64,000 bases of DNA from Lysobacterales bacterium 15-68-25. Lineage in GTDB: Bacteria > Pseudomonadota > Gammaproteobacteria > Xanthomonadales > Rhodanobacteraceae. Below the pieces are notes generated by a model that worked only from the letters and a program-made list of their open reading frames with translations, had not been told where the DNA came from and did no database searches. Position numbers and translations under genes: made by a program. This document shows, one piece after another, positions 42,221-51,925 of this stretch (position 1 is the first letter of the stretch; each line of letters begins with the position of its first letter). The DNA lies in NCBI GenBank assembly GCA_002279065.1, contig NCKB01000005.1:62001-126000 (forward strand). Reading direction: 5' to 3'.

Positions 42221-43579
42221 CTATCCGGGCTCGTGTAGGCCCACCGGTGGGCGGGCAAGCATCCATGAGGCCATATCGCGGATCACCGCCGGATCGACGT
42301 GTCCCGCCTTGCCGTAGTCGGCAGGCGAGGGTGGCTTGCCCGCCGGCATGAACAGGTGGCTCAGCCCCGGATAGCCGTGCAGGCGCACCCGGGTGCTGCC
42401 GTCGAATGCACGCTGCCAGCGGGCGAAGTCCGCGCCGACCTGGTAGTCGGCCAGTCCCTGCAGCACCAGCAGCGGCGTGTGGATGGCACGGGAGGCGTCG
42501 ATTGCGTCGTAGTCGCGCAGGCTGAGCCAGTACGCCGCCGGCGCGTGGAAGAACAGGCCTTGCGGGGGGTGCGCGGGGTCGGCCGCGGCCAGCGCGTCGC
42601 GCGCGGTCTCGATCGCGGGGATCTGCTTTCCGACGGCTGCGTACGCGCCGCCGAGACCTTCGATGTAGCGCAACTGGCGCACCACCAGTGCAAGGTCCAG
42701 ACGCTCCGGCGCAGCCAGCAGCACGGCGCCGGCGAGATGGCCGTCCCGTCGGGCGATGCGCGGTGCCATCAGTGCGCCGAGGCTGTGTCCGACCACGAAG
42801 ACGCGTGCGCGGTCGATCTGCGGCAACGCGCGCAATTCGTGCAGGGCGGCCAGTGCATCGTCGGTGACCTCCTGGTCCACGGTGATCGACTGGCCGGCCA
42901 GGCGGGGGCCGTAGACACGGGTACGCTTGTCGTAGCGCAGCGTGGCGATGCCGGCTTCGGCCAGGCCCAGTGCGATGTCACGCAGCGGCTTGTTCGGGCC
43001 GATCGTCTCGTCCATGTCGTTGGGACCGGAGCCGGCCAGCAACACGGCGGCGGGAAACGGTCCCTTGCCCGCGGGCAGGGTGAGCACGCCAGGAAGCTCG
43101 CCGGGCGGCGACGGTACCTGCTTCGGCACTTCGCGGATGCCTGCCGGCAGACCAGCCGAAGGGGCCTTGCCGGGGTCGGCAGGAAGCGGCACGAAGAACA
43201 GACCTCCGACCGAGCCGTCCGCCTGGCAGGCGACCCGCATGATCAAGCCGCCGTTGGAGAAATGCAGCGGGGTCTGCACCAGGGAGTGGCCCTGCACGGT
43301 GCTGGCGACCGGCGCATCGGCTGCAACGAAGGCGCCGACCTGCGCCGGCAGCATCGTGCCCCACACCTGCCCGATCTTCGCGGCGGGCAGGGCCTCCGCC
43401 ATCCGCGCGTCGAAGTGACGGGTGGCGTCGTCATAGTGGCCGCTGCGCATGGCCTGGAGGATTTCCTGCGAGCGTGTCTTGCAGGTCGCTGCCGCGGCAG
43501 CGCCGGAGCCGGCGTGGGCAGGTGCTCCCACTGCGGTGGCGGCCAGCAGCACGAGAGCGGGGATGGACCGGGTCTGCAT
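42221..43579 (-). CDS. Exported alpha/beta hydrolase with DUF3887-like N-terminus
   Basis: 452 residues. The signal peptide (MQTRSIPALVLLAATAVGAP) is followed by a ~90-residue domain (SQEILQAMRSGHYDDATRHF, MLPAQVGAFVAADAPV) resembling DUF3887, which often precedes secreted hydrolases. The catalytic domain has the nucleophile elbow VVGHSLGALMAPRIA (Ser), AAVLLAGSGPNDMDETIGPN (oxyanion loop), LLVLQGLADYQVG (Asp) and GLSHLFMP (His). Esterase, lipase or peptidase activity is possible. It is the last gene after the SPFH, micro-protein and RHH genes (gaps 15, 6 and 12 bases), so probably one transcript. Confidence 0.9.
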   Translation of the reverse strand: MQTRSIPALVLLAATAVGAPAHAGSGAAAAATCKTRSQEILQAMRSGHYDDATRHFDARMAEALPAAKIGQVWGTMLPAQVGAFVAADAPVASTVQGHSLVQTPLHFSNGGLIMRVACQADGSVGGLFFVPLPADPGKAPSAGLPAGIREVPKQVPSPPGELPGVLTLPAGKGPFPAAVLLAGSGPNDMDETIGPNKPLRDIALGLAEAGIATLRYDKRTRVYGPRLAGQSITVDQEVTDDALAALHELRALPQIDRARVFVVGHSLGALMAPRIARRDGHLAGAVLLAAPERLDLALVVRQLRYIEGLGGAYAAVGKQIPAIETARDALAAADPAHPPQGLFFHAPAAYWLSLRDYDAIDASRAIHTPLLVLQGLADYQVGADFARWQRAFDGSTRVRLHGYPGLSHLFMPAGKPPSPADYGKAGHVDPAVIRDMASWMLARPPVGLHEPG

Positions 43580-43591
43580 GAGGAGTCCTTC

Positions 43592-43777
43592 CTATTCGTC
43601 GTCTTCCACCGGATCGGGTTTGGACGGCTTGAGCCGACCAGCCTTGCGCAGCGCGTCGCGCAGCAGGTACTCGATCTGCGCGTTGACGCTGCGCAACTCG
43701 TCCTCGGACCAGCGCTGCACCGCTTCCAGCACGGCCGCGCTGATCCGCAGGGGATAGGCTTTCTTCTCCGCCGCCAT
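43592..43777 (-). CDS. Arc-like ribbon-helix-helix protein
   Basis: 61 residues. The first strand plus helix ([20 protein letters not shown]) and the [19 protein letters not shown] helix follow the Arc/MetJ ribbon-helix-helix pattern, so it probably binds DNA as a dimer. The Lys/Pro-rich end [12 protein letters not shown] is flexible. No toxin partner is adjacent, which argues against a toxin-antitoxin pair. It could regulate its own operon, perhaps through the GATATC pair at 44772-44788; this is untested. Confidence 0.85.
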   Translation of the reverse strand: MAAEKKAYPLRISAAVLEAVQRWSEDELRSVNAQIEYLLRDALRKAGRLKPSKPDPVEDDE

Positions 43778-43783
43778 GCGCCT

Positions 43784-43855
43784 TCAGCGGGCGCGATGGC
43801 GCCGCGAAGCCGCCGCGGCGACGAACAGGACGATGAAGGTGGCGATGGCGTACAT
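43784..43855 (-). CDS. 23-residue membrane micro-protein
   Basis: Reads MYAIATFIVLFVAAAASRRH plus ARA-like basic end RAR, then TGA at 43784-43786. GGAG lies six bases before ATG 43855, a good ribosome site. One hydrophobic helix of about 15 residues is followed by a strongly basic tail (RRHRAR), as in many single-pass small membrane proteins. It lies exactly between the SPFH stop (15 bases away) and the RHH start (6 bases), so the spacing fits an operon gene. Partner unknown, probably the SPFH protein. Confidence 0.65.
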   Translation of the reverse strand: MYAIATFIVLFVAAAASRRHRAR

Positions 43856-43870
43856 GGTTGGCTCCGTCGA

Positions 43871-44740
43871 TCAGTTGTAGAGGCTGCCGGCGTTGACCAC
43901 CGGCTGGGTCGCACGGTCGCCGCACAGCACCACCAGCAGGTTGCTGACCATCGCGGCCTTGCGCTCTTCGTCCAGCTCCACCACGCCCTGCTCGCGCAGC
44001 TTGTCCAGCGCCATCGCCACCATGCCGACGGCGCCTTCGACGATGCGCTCGCGCGCCGCCACGATGGCGTTGGCCTGCTGGCGCTGCAGCATCGCCTGGG
44101 CGATCTCCTGGGCGTAGGCGAGGTGGCTGATGCGCGCCTCGATCACCTGCACGCCGGCCTTCTCCAGCCGCGCCTGGATCTCGTCGCGCAGGTGGTTGTT
44201 GATCACCTCGCCGTGGCTGCGCAGCGAGGGCTTCTTCTCGTCGTGCGCGTCGTACGGGTAGTTCTGCGCCATCTGGCGCAGCGCCGACTCGCTCTGGATG
44301 TGCACGAAGTTCTCGTAGTCGTCCACGCAGAACACCGCCTCGGCCGTATCCAGCACCTGCCACACCACCACCGCGGCGATCTCGATCGGGTTGCCGTCGC
44401 TGTCGTTGACCTTCAGCTTGCCGCTCTCGAAGTTGCGCACGCGCAGCGAGACGCGGCGGCGGCTGCAGAACGGGTTGGTCCAGCGCAGGCCCTCGTCCCG
44501 CACGGTGCCGGCGTACTTGCCGAACAGCTGCAGCACCTGGCCCTCGTTCGGCGCGACCTGGAAGAAGCCCTTGACCAGGAGGCCGTCCAGCACCAGCAGG
44601 CCAACGCCCAGGAACAGCGGTGTCCCCGGGGCGCCGCCATCTTTCAGCCCGATCAGCTGACTGACCCCGATGCCCGCCAACACCAGGCACACCACCACGA
44701 ACGGAATGCCCGCTACGGAAAATCCCTGACGCTCGTTCAT
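43871..44740 (-). CDS. SPFH/Band-7 (stomatin-like) membrane protein
   Basis: 289 residues. Two N-terminal hydrophobic segments ([38 protein letters not shown]) are followed by the SPFH domain ([59 protein letters not shown]), which scaffolds membrane protein complexes and often works with a protease. No NfeD or peptidase gene is next to it here. ATG 44740 has AGGGAGA upstream; an upstream in-frame ATG at 44779 is unlikely. It is the first gene of the operon with the micro-protein, RHH and hydrolase; an AT-rich repeat pair is in its promoter. Confidence 0.93.
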   Translation of the reverse strand: MNERQGFSVAGIPFVVVCLVLAGIGVSQLIGLKDGGAPGTPLFLGVGLLVLDGLLVKGFFQVAPNEGQVLQLFGKYAGTVRDEGLRWTNPFCSRRRVSLRVRNFESGKLKVNDSDGNPIEIAAVVVWQVLDTAEAVFCVDDYENFVHIQSESALRQMAQNYPYDAHDEKKPSLRSHGEVINNHLRDEIQARLEKAGVQVIEARISHLAYAQEIAQAMLQRQQANAIVAARERIVEGAVGMVAMALDKLREQGVVELDEERKAAMVSNLLVVLCGDRATQPVVNAGSLYN

Positions 44741-44771
44741 GACACTTGTCTCCCTTGGGTTGGGGAGATTT

Positions 44772-44788
44772 GATATCAAAAAGATATC
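44772..44788. promoter_or_regulatory. Paired GATATC sites between SPFH and purT
   Basis: GATATC (44772-44777), five bases, GATATC (44783-44788). The centres are 11 bases apart, about one DNA turn, so two protein subunits could bind the same face. The AT-rich island stands out in GC-rich DNA and lies 32 bases upstream of the SPFH start. It may be an operator for the operon's RHH protein or part of the promoter. Confidence 0.6.
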
Positions 44789-44907
44789 TCATTACAAGTG
44801 GGGCGGGGCGCGCTGCTCGGTCGCTTGCCGTGCTGCTGCCGGCATGCGGGAGGGGCCTGGCGGCGATGGCGCCCGGCCGGATGCGGTCGCGGCAAGCGGC
44901 AGACACC

Positions 44908-44913
44908 TACAAT
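44908..44913 (+). promoter_or_regulatory. Candidate -10 box for purT
   Basis: TACAAT 30 bases before ATG 44944, with GGAG as ribosome site at 44932-44935. No clear -35 box. Confidence 0.45.
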
Positions 44914-44943
44914 ACGGGGCCGTCCCTGCCCGGAGATTCCCTC

Positions 44944-46134
44944 ATGAAGCCGTTTGGTACGCCTCTTTCCCATCGCGCGCTGCGCGTGCTGCTGCTCGGC
45001 TCGGGCGAGCTGGGCAAGGAGGTGGCGATCGAACTGCAGCGCTTCGCGGTGGAGGTGATCGCGGTGGACCGCTACGCCAACGCCCCGGCGATGCAGGTGG
45101 CCCATCGCAGCCACGTGATCGACATGCTCGACGGCGCGGCCCTGCGCGCGCTGATCGAGGCCGAGCAGCCCGACCTGGTGGTGCCGGAGATCGAGGCGAT
45201 CCACACGCCGACCCTGGTGGAACTGGAGCAGGGCGGACTGAAGGTGATCCCGACCGCGCGCGCGGCCTGGCTCACGATGGACCGCGAAGGCATCCGCCGG
45301 CTGGCCGCCGAAGAACTGCAGCTGCCGACCTCGCCCTACCGATTCTGCGACGACGAGGCGCAGTACCGCGCCGCCGCCGAGGCGCTGGGCTTCCCGTTCG
45401 TGATCAAGCCGGTGATGAGCTCGTCCGGCAAGGGCCAGAGCGTGGTGCGCGACGCCTCGCAGCTGCAGGCCGCCTGGGACTACGCACAGTCCGGCGGCCG
45501 CGCCGGCAAGGGCCGGGTGATCGTCGAGGGCTTCGTCGATTTCGACTACGAGATCACCCTGCTCACCGTGCGCCACCGCGACGGCACCAGCTTCTGCGCG
45601 CCGATCGGCCACCGCCAGGAAGACGGCGACTACCGCGAGTCCTGGCAGCCGCAGCCGATGAGCGATCTTGCGCTGGCCGATGCGCAGCGCCAGGCCGAGG
45701 CGATCACCGTCGCGCTGGGTGGCTGGGGCGTGTTCGGCGTGGAGTTCTTCGTCAAGGGCGATGCGGTGATCTTTTCCGAGGTCAGCCCGCGCCCGCACGA
45801 CACCGGCCTGGTGACCCTGGTCTCGCAGGACCTGTCCGAATTCGCCCTGCATGCACGCGCCATCCTCGGCCTGCCGGTGCCGGCGATCCGTCAGTTTGGT
45901 CCGTCCGCGTCCTGCGCCAAGCTGGTGGAAGGCGAGGGCGTGGCACCGCAGTACTTCGGCGTGGCCGAGGCGCTGGCCGAACCCGACACGCAGCTGCGCA
46001 TCTTCGGCAAGCCGGCGGTGAAGGGGCGCCGGCGCATGGCGGTGACGCTGGCCCGCGACGAGAGCATCGAGGCGGCCAAGGCCAAGGCGATCCGCGCCGC
46101 GGCGGCGCTGAAGGTGGAGCTGCCGCAGGGCTGA
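44944..46134 (+). CDS. purT: Formate-dependent phosphoribosylglycinamide formyltransferase
   Basis: 396 residues (E. coli PurT 392). ATP-grasp enzyme that formylates GAR with formate and ATP, a folate-independent purine step. Motifs: N-terminal [37 protein letters not shown] (ATP-grasp loop), [20 protein letters not shown], and the metal-binding [20 protein letters not shown] with PHDTGLVTL. The frame is open further upstream, but [20 protein letters not shown] is the family N-terminus. Formate use suggests the organism produces or takes up formate. Confidence 0.97.
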   Translation: MKPFGTPLSHRALRVLLLGSGELGKEVAIELQRFAVEVIAVDRYANAPAMQVAHRSHVIDMLDGAALRALIEAEQPDLVVPEIEAIHTPTLVELEQGGLKVIPTARAAWLTMDREGIRRLAAEELQLPTSPYRFCDDEAQYRAAAEALGFPFVIKPVMSSSGKGQSVVRDASQLQAAWDYAQSGGRAGKGRVIVEGFVDFDYEITLLTVRHRDGTSFCAPIGHRQEDGDYRESWQPQPMSDLALADAQRQAEAITVALGGWGVFGVEFFVKGDAVIFSEVSPRPHDTGLVTLVSQDLSEFALHARAILGLPVPAIRQFGPSASCAKLVEGEGVAPQYFGVAEALAEPDTQLRIFGKPAVKGRRRMAVTLARDESIEAAKAKAIRAAAALKVELPQG

Positions 46135-46175
46135 TCGCGCACCGCACAAACCCACGCAAGACAACGGAGGCAGGG

Positions 46176-47684
46176 ATGGAGTCGTCTGGATTCGCGCATT
46201 GGCTGGTCGTGGTGGTGGAGGTGTTCGCTGCGCTGTTCTTGCTGCTGCTGGCGATCGCGCTGGCACTGGTGCTGGTGACCTGGTTCGTCGACCGCAACCA
46301 GACATCCAATTCGGTGCTGCGCAACTTCCCGGTGGTCGGGCATTTCCGCTACGGCTTCCTGCGGTTGGGCGAATTCTTCCGTCAGTACCTGTACTCCAGC
46401 GACCGCGAGGAGCTGCCGTTCAACCGCGCCGAGCGGGTGTGGGTGTACCGGGCGTCGAAGAACGTCGAGAACACCAACGCGTTCGGCTCCACCCGCGACC
46501 TGCACGCCGAGGGCGAGCCGTTCTTCGTCAACGCGCCGTTCCCCGCGCTGGGCGACCACCACGTCGAGCCGAAGCCGCTGCGGATCGGTCCGTACGCCCG
46601 CGAGCCGTACGACCACGCGGCATTCTTCAACATCTCGGCGATGAGCTTCGGCGCGCTGTCGGCGCCGGCGGTGCGCGCGCTGTCGATGGGCGCGGCACAG
46701 GCCGGCATCTGGATGGACACGGGTGAGGGCGGGCTGGCGCCATACCACCTGGAGGGCGGCTGCGACATCGTCTTCGAGATCGGCACAGCCAAGTACGGCG
46801 TGCGCACGCCGGACGGACGGCTGGACGACGACAAGCTCAAGGCGGTGTGCGCCCACAAGCAGGTGAAGATGGTTTCGATCAAGCTCGGCCAGGGCGCCAA
46901 GCCCGGCATGGGCGGCCTGCTGCCGGCGGCCAAGGTGACGCCGGAGATCGCGGCGATTCGCGGCATCCCGGTCGGCACCGATTCGCAGAGCCCGAACCGT
47001 CACCTGGACATTGGCAACGTCGCCGAGCTGATGGACGCCACCGCGCACATCCGCGAGCTCACCGGCAAGCCGACCGGCTTCAAGGCGGTGTTCGGCGGCA
47101 TGGCCTGGATCGAGCAGCTGTGCGACGAGATCCACCGGCGCGGCATCGAGAGTGCGCCGGATTTCATCATCGTGGACGGCGCCGAAGGCGGCACCGGCGC
47201 GGCACCGCAGACCCTGATGGAGGGCGTCGGCCTGCCGCTGCGCGAGGCGCTGCCGGAGCTGGTCAATACGCTGATCGCACGCGGCCTGCGCGAGCGCATC
47301 AAGGTGATCTGCTCGGGCAAATGCATCACTGCCTACGACGTGGCCTGGGCGCTGGCGATGGGCGCGGACTTCGTCAATTCGGCGCGCGGCTTCATGCTGT
47401 CGCTGGGCTGCATCCAGTCGCTGCAGTGCAACCGCAACACCTGCCCGACCGGCATCACCACGCAGAACCCGAGGCTGCAGCGCGGCCTGGTGGTGACCGA
47501 CAAGCGCGAGAAGGTGGCCAACTACGCGCGCAACGTGATGCATGAAGTGGGCATCATCGCGCACAGCTGCGGGCTGGACGATCCGCGCCAGCTCGACCGC
47601 ACGCATTGCCGCGTGATGGGCGACGACGGCGTCTCCGTACCGCTGGTCAAGCTGTTTCCCTATCCGGCCGGTCACCGGCCCTGA
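46176..47684 (+). CDS. Membrane-anchored orphan glutamate-synthase-domain protein
   Basis: 502 residues. The N-terminal hydrophobic segment (residues ~8-40, VVVVEVFAALFLLLLAIALA) anchors it in the membrane. The rest is the FMN-binding central/synthase part of glutamate synthase: ISAMSFGALSAPAVRALSMG, TGEGGLAPYH, VSIKLGQGAKPGMGGLLPA, IVDGAEGGTGAAPQTLM and ICSGKCITAYDVAWALAMGA. The 3Fe-4S cysteine set is intact in LGCIQSLQCNRNTCPTGI (C-x5-C-x4-C). The glutaminase and NADPH subunits are missing, so it is not a full GOGAT. Redox or electron-transfer use of the flavin is likely, exact reaction unknown. GGAGG lies five bases before ATG. Confidence 0.9.
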   Translation: MESSGFAHWLVVVVEVFAALFLLLLAIALALVLVTWFVDRNQTSNSVLRNFPVVGHFRYGFLRLGEFFRQYLYSSDREELPFNRAERVWVYRASKNVENTNAFGSTRDLHAEGEPFFVNAPFPALGDHHVEPKPLRIGPYAREPYDHAAFFNISAMSFGALSAPAVRALSMGAAQAGIWMDTGEGGLAPYHLEGGCDIVFEIGTAKYGVRTPDGRLDDDKLKAVCAHKQVKMVSIKLGQGAKPGMGGLLPAAKVTPEIAAIRGIPVGTDSQSPNRHLDIGNVAELMDATAHIRELTGKPTGFKAVFGGMAWIEQLCDEIHRRGIESAPDFIIVDGAEGGTGAAPQTLMEGVGLPLREALPELVNTLIARGLRERIKVICSGKCITAYDVAWALAMGADFVNSARGFMLSLGCIQSLQCNRNTCPTGITTQNPRLQRGLVVTDKREKVANYARNVMHEVGIIAHSCGLDDPRQLDRTHCRVMGDDGVSVPLVKLFPYPAGHRP

Positions 47685-47704
47685 GCCACCGCCAGGAGGC
47701 CACC

Positions 47705-48007
47705 ATGGCCAGCTACCTGTTCCGGCTGCTCCCGCCGCGTCCGGACTTCGGTCGCGGCGACCTGACTGCGGCGGAAGCCATGGCCATGCGGGAGCACGTG
47801 GCCTACTGGAGCGCCCTGCTGGCGGAGGGAAAGGTGGTCGCGTTCGGTCCGGTGGCCGATCCCCGGGGAGCCTACGGTATCGGTGTGGTCACCCTGGAAG
47901 ACGGTGCCGACCCCCAGGCGCTGGCCGACCGCGACCCTGCCATGCAGGCAGGCATCGGTTTCAGCGTGGAGATCCTGCCCATGCCGCGCCTGGTCGCCCG
48001 CGACTGA
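47705..48007 (+). CDS. YCII-family protein
   Basis: 100 residues. YCII-like fold with MREHVAYWSALLAEGKVVAF and GPVADPRGAYGIGVVTLEDG, the usual His-Asp region of the family. Good ribosome site AGGAGG. It lies 20 bases after the glutamate-synthase-domain gene, likely co-transcribed. Function unknown; YCII proteins may be peroxidase-like or small-molecule binding. Confidence 0.88.
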   Translation: MASYLFRLLPPRPDFGRGDLTAAEAMAMREHVAYWSALLAEGKVVAFGPVADPRGAYGIGVVTLEDGADPQALADRDPAMQAGIGFSVEILPMPRLVARD

Positions 48008-48016
48008 GGCGGCCGT

Positions 48017-48730
48017 TCAGTCCTGGTCCGGCATCGGCTTCCAGCCGTCCGGTCCGCGAATCTGCAGCGGGCGGTACCGCCGCTTGTAGTCCATCTTCGG
48101 ATGGCCTTCGATCCAGAAGCCCAGGTACAGCCAGGGGATGCCGCGCCGGCGCGCCAGCTCCACCTGCTGCAGGATCGCGAAGGTGCCCAGGCTGCGGGCG
48201 GTCTCGTCCGGATCGAAAAACGTATAGACGGCCGACATGCCAGTCAGGCAGACGTCGGTCACCGCCACGCCGAGCAGTCGCGTTCCCTGGCGGAACTCCA
48301 GGAACAGCGTCGGGCTCCACGGTGCGGTGAGGAAGCGGCGGAAGTCGCTGGCCTCGGCCTCGTCCATGCCGCCGCCGGCATGGCGGGTGCGCAGGTAACG
48401 CTCGTACAGGGCATGGCGCTCGGCGTTGTAGCCCGGGATCGACTCGGTGATGGCGAGGTCCGCGTTGCGGCGCAGGCAGCGCTTCTGCGAGCGGTCCGGC
48501 GCGAAGCGCTCGACGTCGATGCGACAGGGCGTGCAGGCCTGGCACTGCGGGCAACTGGGGTAGTACAGGTGCCCGCCGGCCCGGCGGAAGCCGCGCTCCA
48601 GCGCCGGCCCGTACAGCTGGTCCAGCTGCGGGGCGGCCGGGTCGATCACCAGGTTCTGCGCCGTGCGCTCGGCGAAATAGCCGCAGGCATGGGGCAGGGT
48701 CTGGAACAGGCGGACGCGTTCGGAGCGCAT
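48017..48730 (-). CDS. bpt: Aspartate/glutamate leucyltransferase (N-end rule)
   Basis: 237 residues. Transfers Leu from tRNA to N-terminal Asp/Glu, marking proteins for ClpAP. The N-terminal Cys-rich segment LYYPSCPQCQACTPCRIDVE is the family signature, together with DYKRRYRPLQIRGPDG at the end and AVYTFFDPDETARSLGTFAI. Bpt, not eukaryotic Ate1, by length and bacterial origin. Convergent with the YCII gene, 9-base gap. Confidence 0.95.
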   Translation of the reverse strand: MRSERVRLFQTLPHACGYFAERTAQNLVIDPAAPQLDQLYGPALERGFRRAGGHLYYPSCPQCQACTPCRIDVERFAPDRSQKRCLRRNADLAITESIPGYNAERHALYERYLRTRHAGGGMDEAEASDFRRFLTAPWSPTLFLEFRQGTRLLGVAVTDVCLTGMSAVYTFFDPDETARSLGTFAILQQVELARRRGIPWLYLGFWIEGHPKMDYKRRYRPLQIRGPDGWKPMPDQD

Positions 48731-48842
48731 GGCTCGATTCTATGCCGCGTCGCGGCATGCCGAGCAAGAGTCATGGCAATCGGGAGCCGGGATCGCCGAC
48801 CCTTTGCTCAGCGCGGCATCAGGTCATTGGCCGGGATGCCGC

Positions 48843-49235
48843 TCAGACGAGCCCCATGTAGCGAAGCATCAGCAGCAGGAAGGCTCCGGCCACCGCGAGC
48901 AGCACGATGCGGCGGACCCGCGTCACCGTGTTTCGCCGCTGCGACACCGGCGAGGGCCTGCGCGCCTCGGCCAGTGCTTCGCCGTGGCGGATCACCGGCT
49001 CTAGGCCGATTTCCTTCAGCAGTTCGCGGGCCCGGGTGTAGTCGTCGGCATGGGTCACCCACACCTGCGGCCACTGCTCGCGGCTTTCGCGTTGCTGCTG
49101 GTAACTGAAGCGCTGATGCGCACGCTTGTTCCAGCGCGAGACGTTCTGCACCGTGCACTCGATACCCTGCTCGCGCAGCAGGGTGACAAGGCGGTCGATG
49201 TTGGCCTGGTGGGGCGAGGTGAATAGCTGGCGCAT
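48843..49235 (-). CDS. DUF2007-like protein with C-terminal membrane helix
   Basis: 130 residues. The N-terminal domain (RQLFTSPHQANIDRLVTLLR, EQGIECTVQN, QVWVTHADDYTRARELLKEI) resembles DUF2007, a putative signal-transducing fold. A C-terminal helix (IVLLAVAGAFLLLMLRYMGL) anchors it in the membrane after a basic stretch (RRNTVTRVRR). Ribosome start is 13 bases after the tesB stop, so the pair forms an operon. Function unknown. Confidence 0.8.
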   Translation of the reverse strand: MRQLFTSPHQANIDRLVTLLREQGIECTVQNVSRWNKRAHQRFSYQQQRESREQWPQVWVTHADDYTRARELLKEIGLEPVIRHGEALAEARRPSPVSQRRNTVTRVRRIVLLAVAGAFLLLMLRYMGLV

Positions 49236-49248
49236 GGTCGTGCTCCGC

Positions 49249-50115
49249 TCAGCTGCCGTGAAGGCGAATCAGGCCTTCCTGCGCGGTGGAGGCGATCAGG
49301 CGGCCGTCGCGGCTGAAGATCTGTCCGCGTGCCAGTCCGCGCGCGCCCTGCGCGGTCGGGCTGTCGAACGAGTACAGCAGCCATTCGTCCACCCGGAACG
49401 GGCGGTGGAACCACAGCGCATGGTCCAGGCTGGCCATCTGCACGTTGTGGGTCATGTAGGAGATGCCGTGCGGCAGCGTGGCCGTGCCGATCAGGTGGAA
49501 GTCGGAGGCGTAGGCGAGCAGCGCACGGTGCAGGATCGCCGAGTCGCTGATCGGCGCGGTCAGGCGGAACCAGATGTGCTGGATCGGCGGACGCTTGACC
49601 GGGTGCAGGTCGTCGCGCGGCCACACCTGGCGGAACTCGAACGGACCGTCGATGCCCAGCCAGCGCTGCAGCTTGACCGGCAGCTTGGCCAATTCCTCCG
49701 GCGACAGGTGGCGCATCGGCTCCACGTCCTCGGGCGCCGGCACTTCCGGCATCGAGGTCTGGTGCTCGAAGCCCTTTTCCGGCTCCTGGAACGAGATCGA
49801 GCCATTGAGGATCGGCTGGCCGTGCTGGATCGCCACCACGCGGCGCGAGGAGAACGTGCCCCCGTCGCGGGTGCGTTCGACGCTGTAGACGATCGGTGCT
49901 TCGATGTCGCCGGCGCGCAGGAAGTAGGCGTGCAGCGAGTGCGCTTCGCGGCGCGGGTCCACCGTGCGCTGGGCGGCGGACAGCGCCTGGCCCAGCACCT
50001 GGCCGCCGAACACGAAGCGCGTGCCGATGTCCCGGCTCTGGCCGCGGAACAGGTTGTCTTCCAGCCGCTCCAGTTCGAGCAGGTCCACCAGTTCCTGGAC
50101 GTGTTCCTCGCGCAT
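49249..50115 (-). CDS. tesB: Acyl-CoA thioesterase II
   Basis: 288 residues, the expected length. Double hot-dog thioesterase: N-terminal LLELERLEDNLFRGQSRD and FVFGGQVLGQALSAAQRTV, the second hot-dog with ISYMTHNVQMASLDHALWFH and the closing GLARGQIFSRDGRLIASTAQ with QEGLIRL. Catalytic Asp in SLDHALWF region as in TesB. Hydrolyses medium and long acyl-CoA. A TATACT box for it lies at 50147-50152 on the minus strand. Confidence 0.96.
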   Translation of the reverse strand: MREEHVQELVDLLELERLEDNLFRGQSRDIGTRFVFGGQVLGQALSAAQRTVDPRREAHSLHAYFLRAGDIEAPIVYSVERTRDGGTFSSRRVVAIQHGQPILNGSISFQEPEKGFEHQTSMPEVPAPEDVEPMRHLSPEELAKLPVKLQRWLGIDGPFEFRQVWPRDDLHPVKRPPIQHIWFRLTAPISDSAILHRALLAYASDFHLIGTATLPHGISYMTHNVQMASLDHALWFHRPFRVDEWLLYSFDSPTAQGARGLARGQIFSRDGRLIASTAQEGLIRLHGS

Positions 50116-50146
50116 GTGACGCCTGTGCTTGCCGTGTGGGCCGACA

Positions 50147-50152
50147 AGTATA
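50147..50152 (-). promoter_or_regulatory. Candidate -10 box for tesB
   Basis: Minus-strand TATACT, about 31 bases before the tesB ATG at 50115. It lies in the divergent gap shared with tgt. Confidence 0.5.
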
Positions 50153-50153
50153 G

Positions 50154-51326
<1,173 letters not shown>

Positions 51327-51433
51327 GCGGCCCGCTGCGGGGAACCAATCGGTGCCTCCGGCGCTCCATGCAGCGGCACGACGGCGGCAAGGGGCCGCCG
51401 GCCGGTTCCGATGCAGCCCCCAGGGGGGCATGG

Positions 51434-51439
51434 CATAAT
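51434..51439 (+). promoter_or_regulatory. Candidate -10 box for yajC
   Basis: CATAAT within GGCATAATC, about 65 bases before ATG 51505. No clear -35 box. The region between tgt and yajC (178 bases) otherwise holds no gene. Confidence 0.35.
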
Positions 51440-51504
51440 CCGGAATCTTTTATCGGGCGTTCAGCGGAAATCGCTGCTGGCGCCATCACTTACGGGACAA
51501 GCCG

Positions 51505-51840
51505 ATGAGTTTTGCCATGACCTCCGTGATCGCCCAGGCCGCGCCGGCCGCCGGCCAGGCACCGAATCCGCTGATGACCTTCCTGCCGCTGATCATCCTG
51601 TTCGGCGTGATGTACTTCCTGATGATCCGCCCGCAGATGAAGCGCCAGAAGGAGCATCGCCAGATGGTCTCGGCGCTGGCCAAGGGCGACGAGGTGGTCA
51701 CCAACGGCGGCATCGCCGGTCGCGTGGACGAGGTGGGGGAGAGCTTTCTCACCGTCGAGATCGCGCCGAACGTGAAGGTGCGCGTGCAGAAGGGCTCGAT
51801 CTCCCAGGTGCTGCCCAAGGGCACGCTGAAGGCCTCCTGA
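51505..51840 (+). CDS. yajC: Preprotein translocase subunit YajC
   Basis: 111 residues with one membrane helix (LMTFLPLIILFGVMYFLMIR) followed by RPQMKRQKEHRQMVSALAKG and the cytoplasmic VTNGGIAGRVDEVGESFLTV domain of the YajC family. Binds SecDF-YidC as part of the holotranslocon. Start at ATG 51505 gives MSFAMTSVIAQ; ATG 51517 is an alternative. It lies between tgt and secD as expected. Confidence 0.96.
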   Translation: MSFAMTSVIAQAAPAAGQAPNPLMTFLPLIILFGVMYFLMIRPQMKRQKEHRQMVSALAKGDEVVTNGGIAGRVDEVGESFLTVEIAPNVKVRVQKGSISQVLPKGTLKAS

Positions 51841-51925
51841 TGACAAGCGCGGCGCGTCCGTCGGCGCGCCGCGTCCGTGTTCACGCTACCGCCGCCGCTG
51901 CAGGTGGCTTTGATGGATCCAAGGC

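Noticed and set aside
43592..43777. RHH protein as antitoxin of a toxin-antitoxin pair
   Set aside because: Neighbours are an SPFH-operon micro-protein and a large secreted hydrolase; no small toxin-like gene is adjacent.
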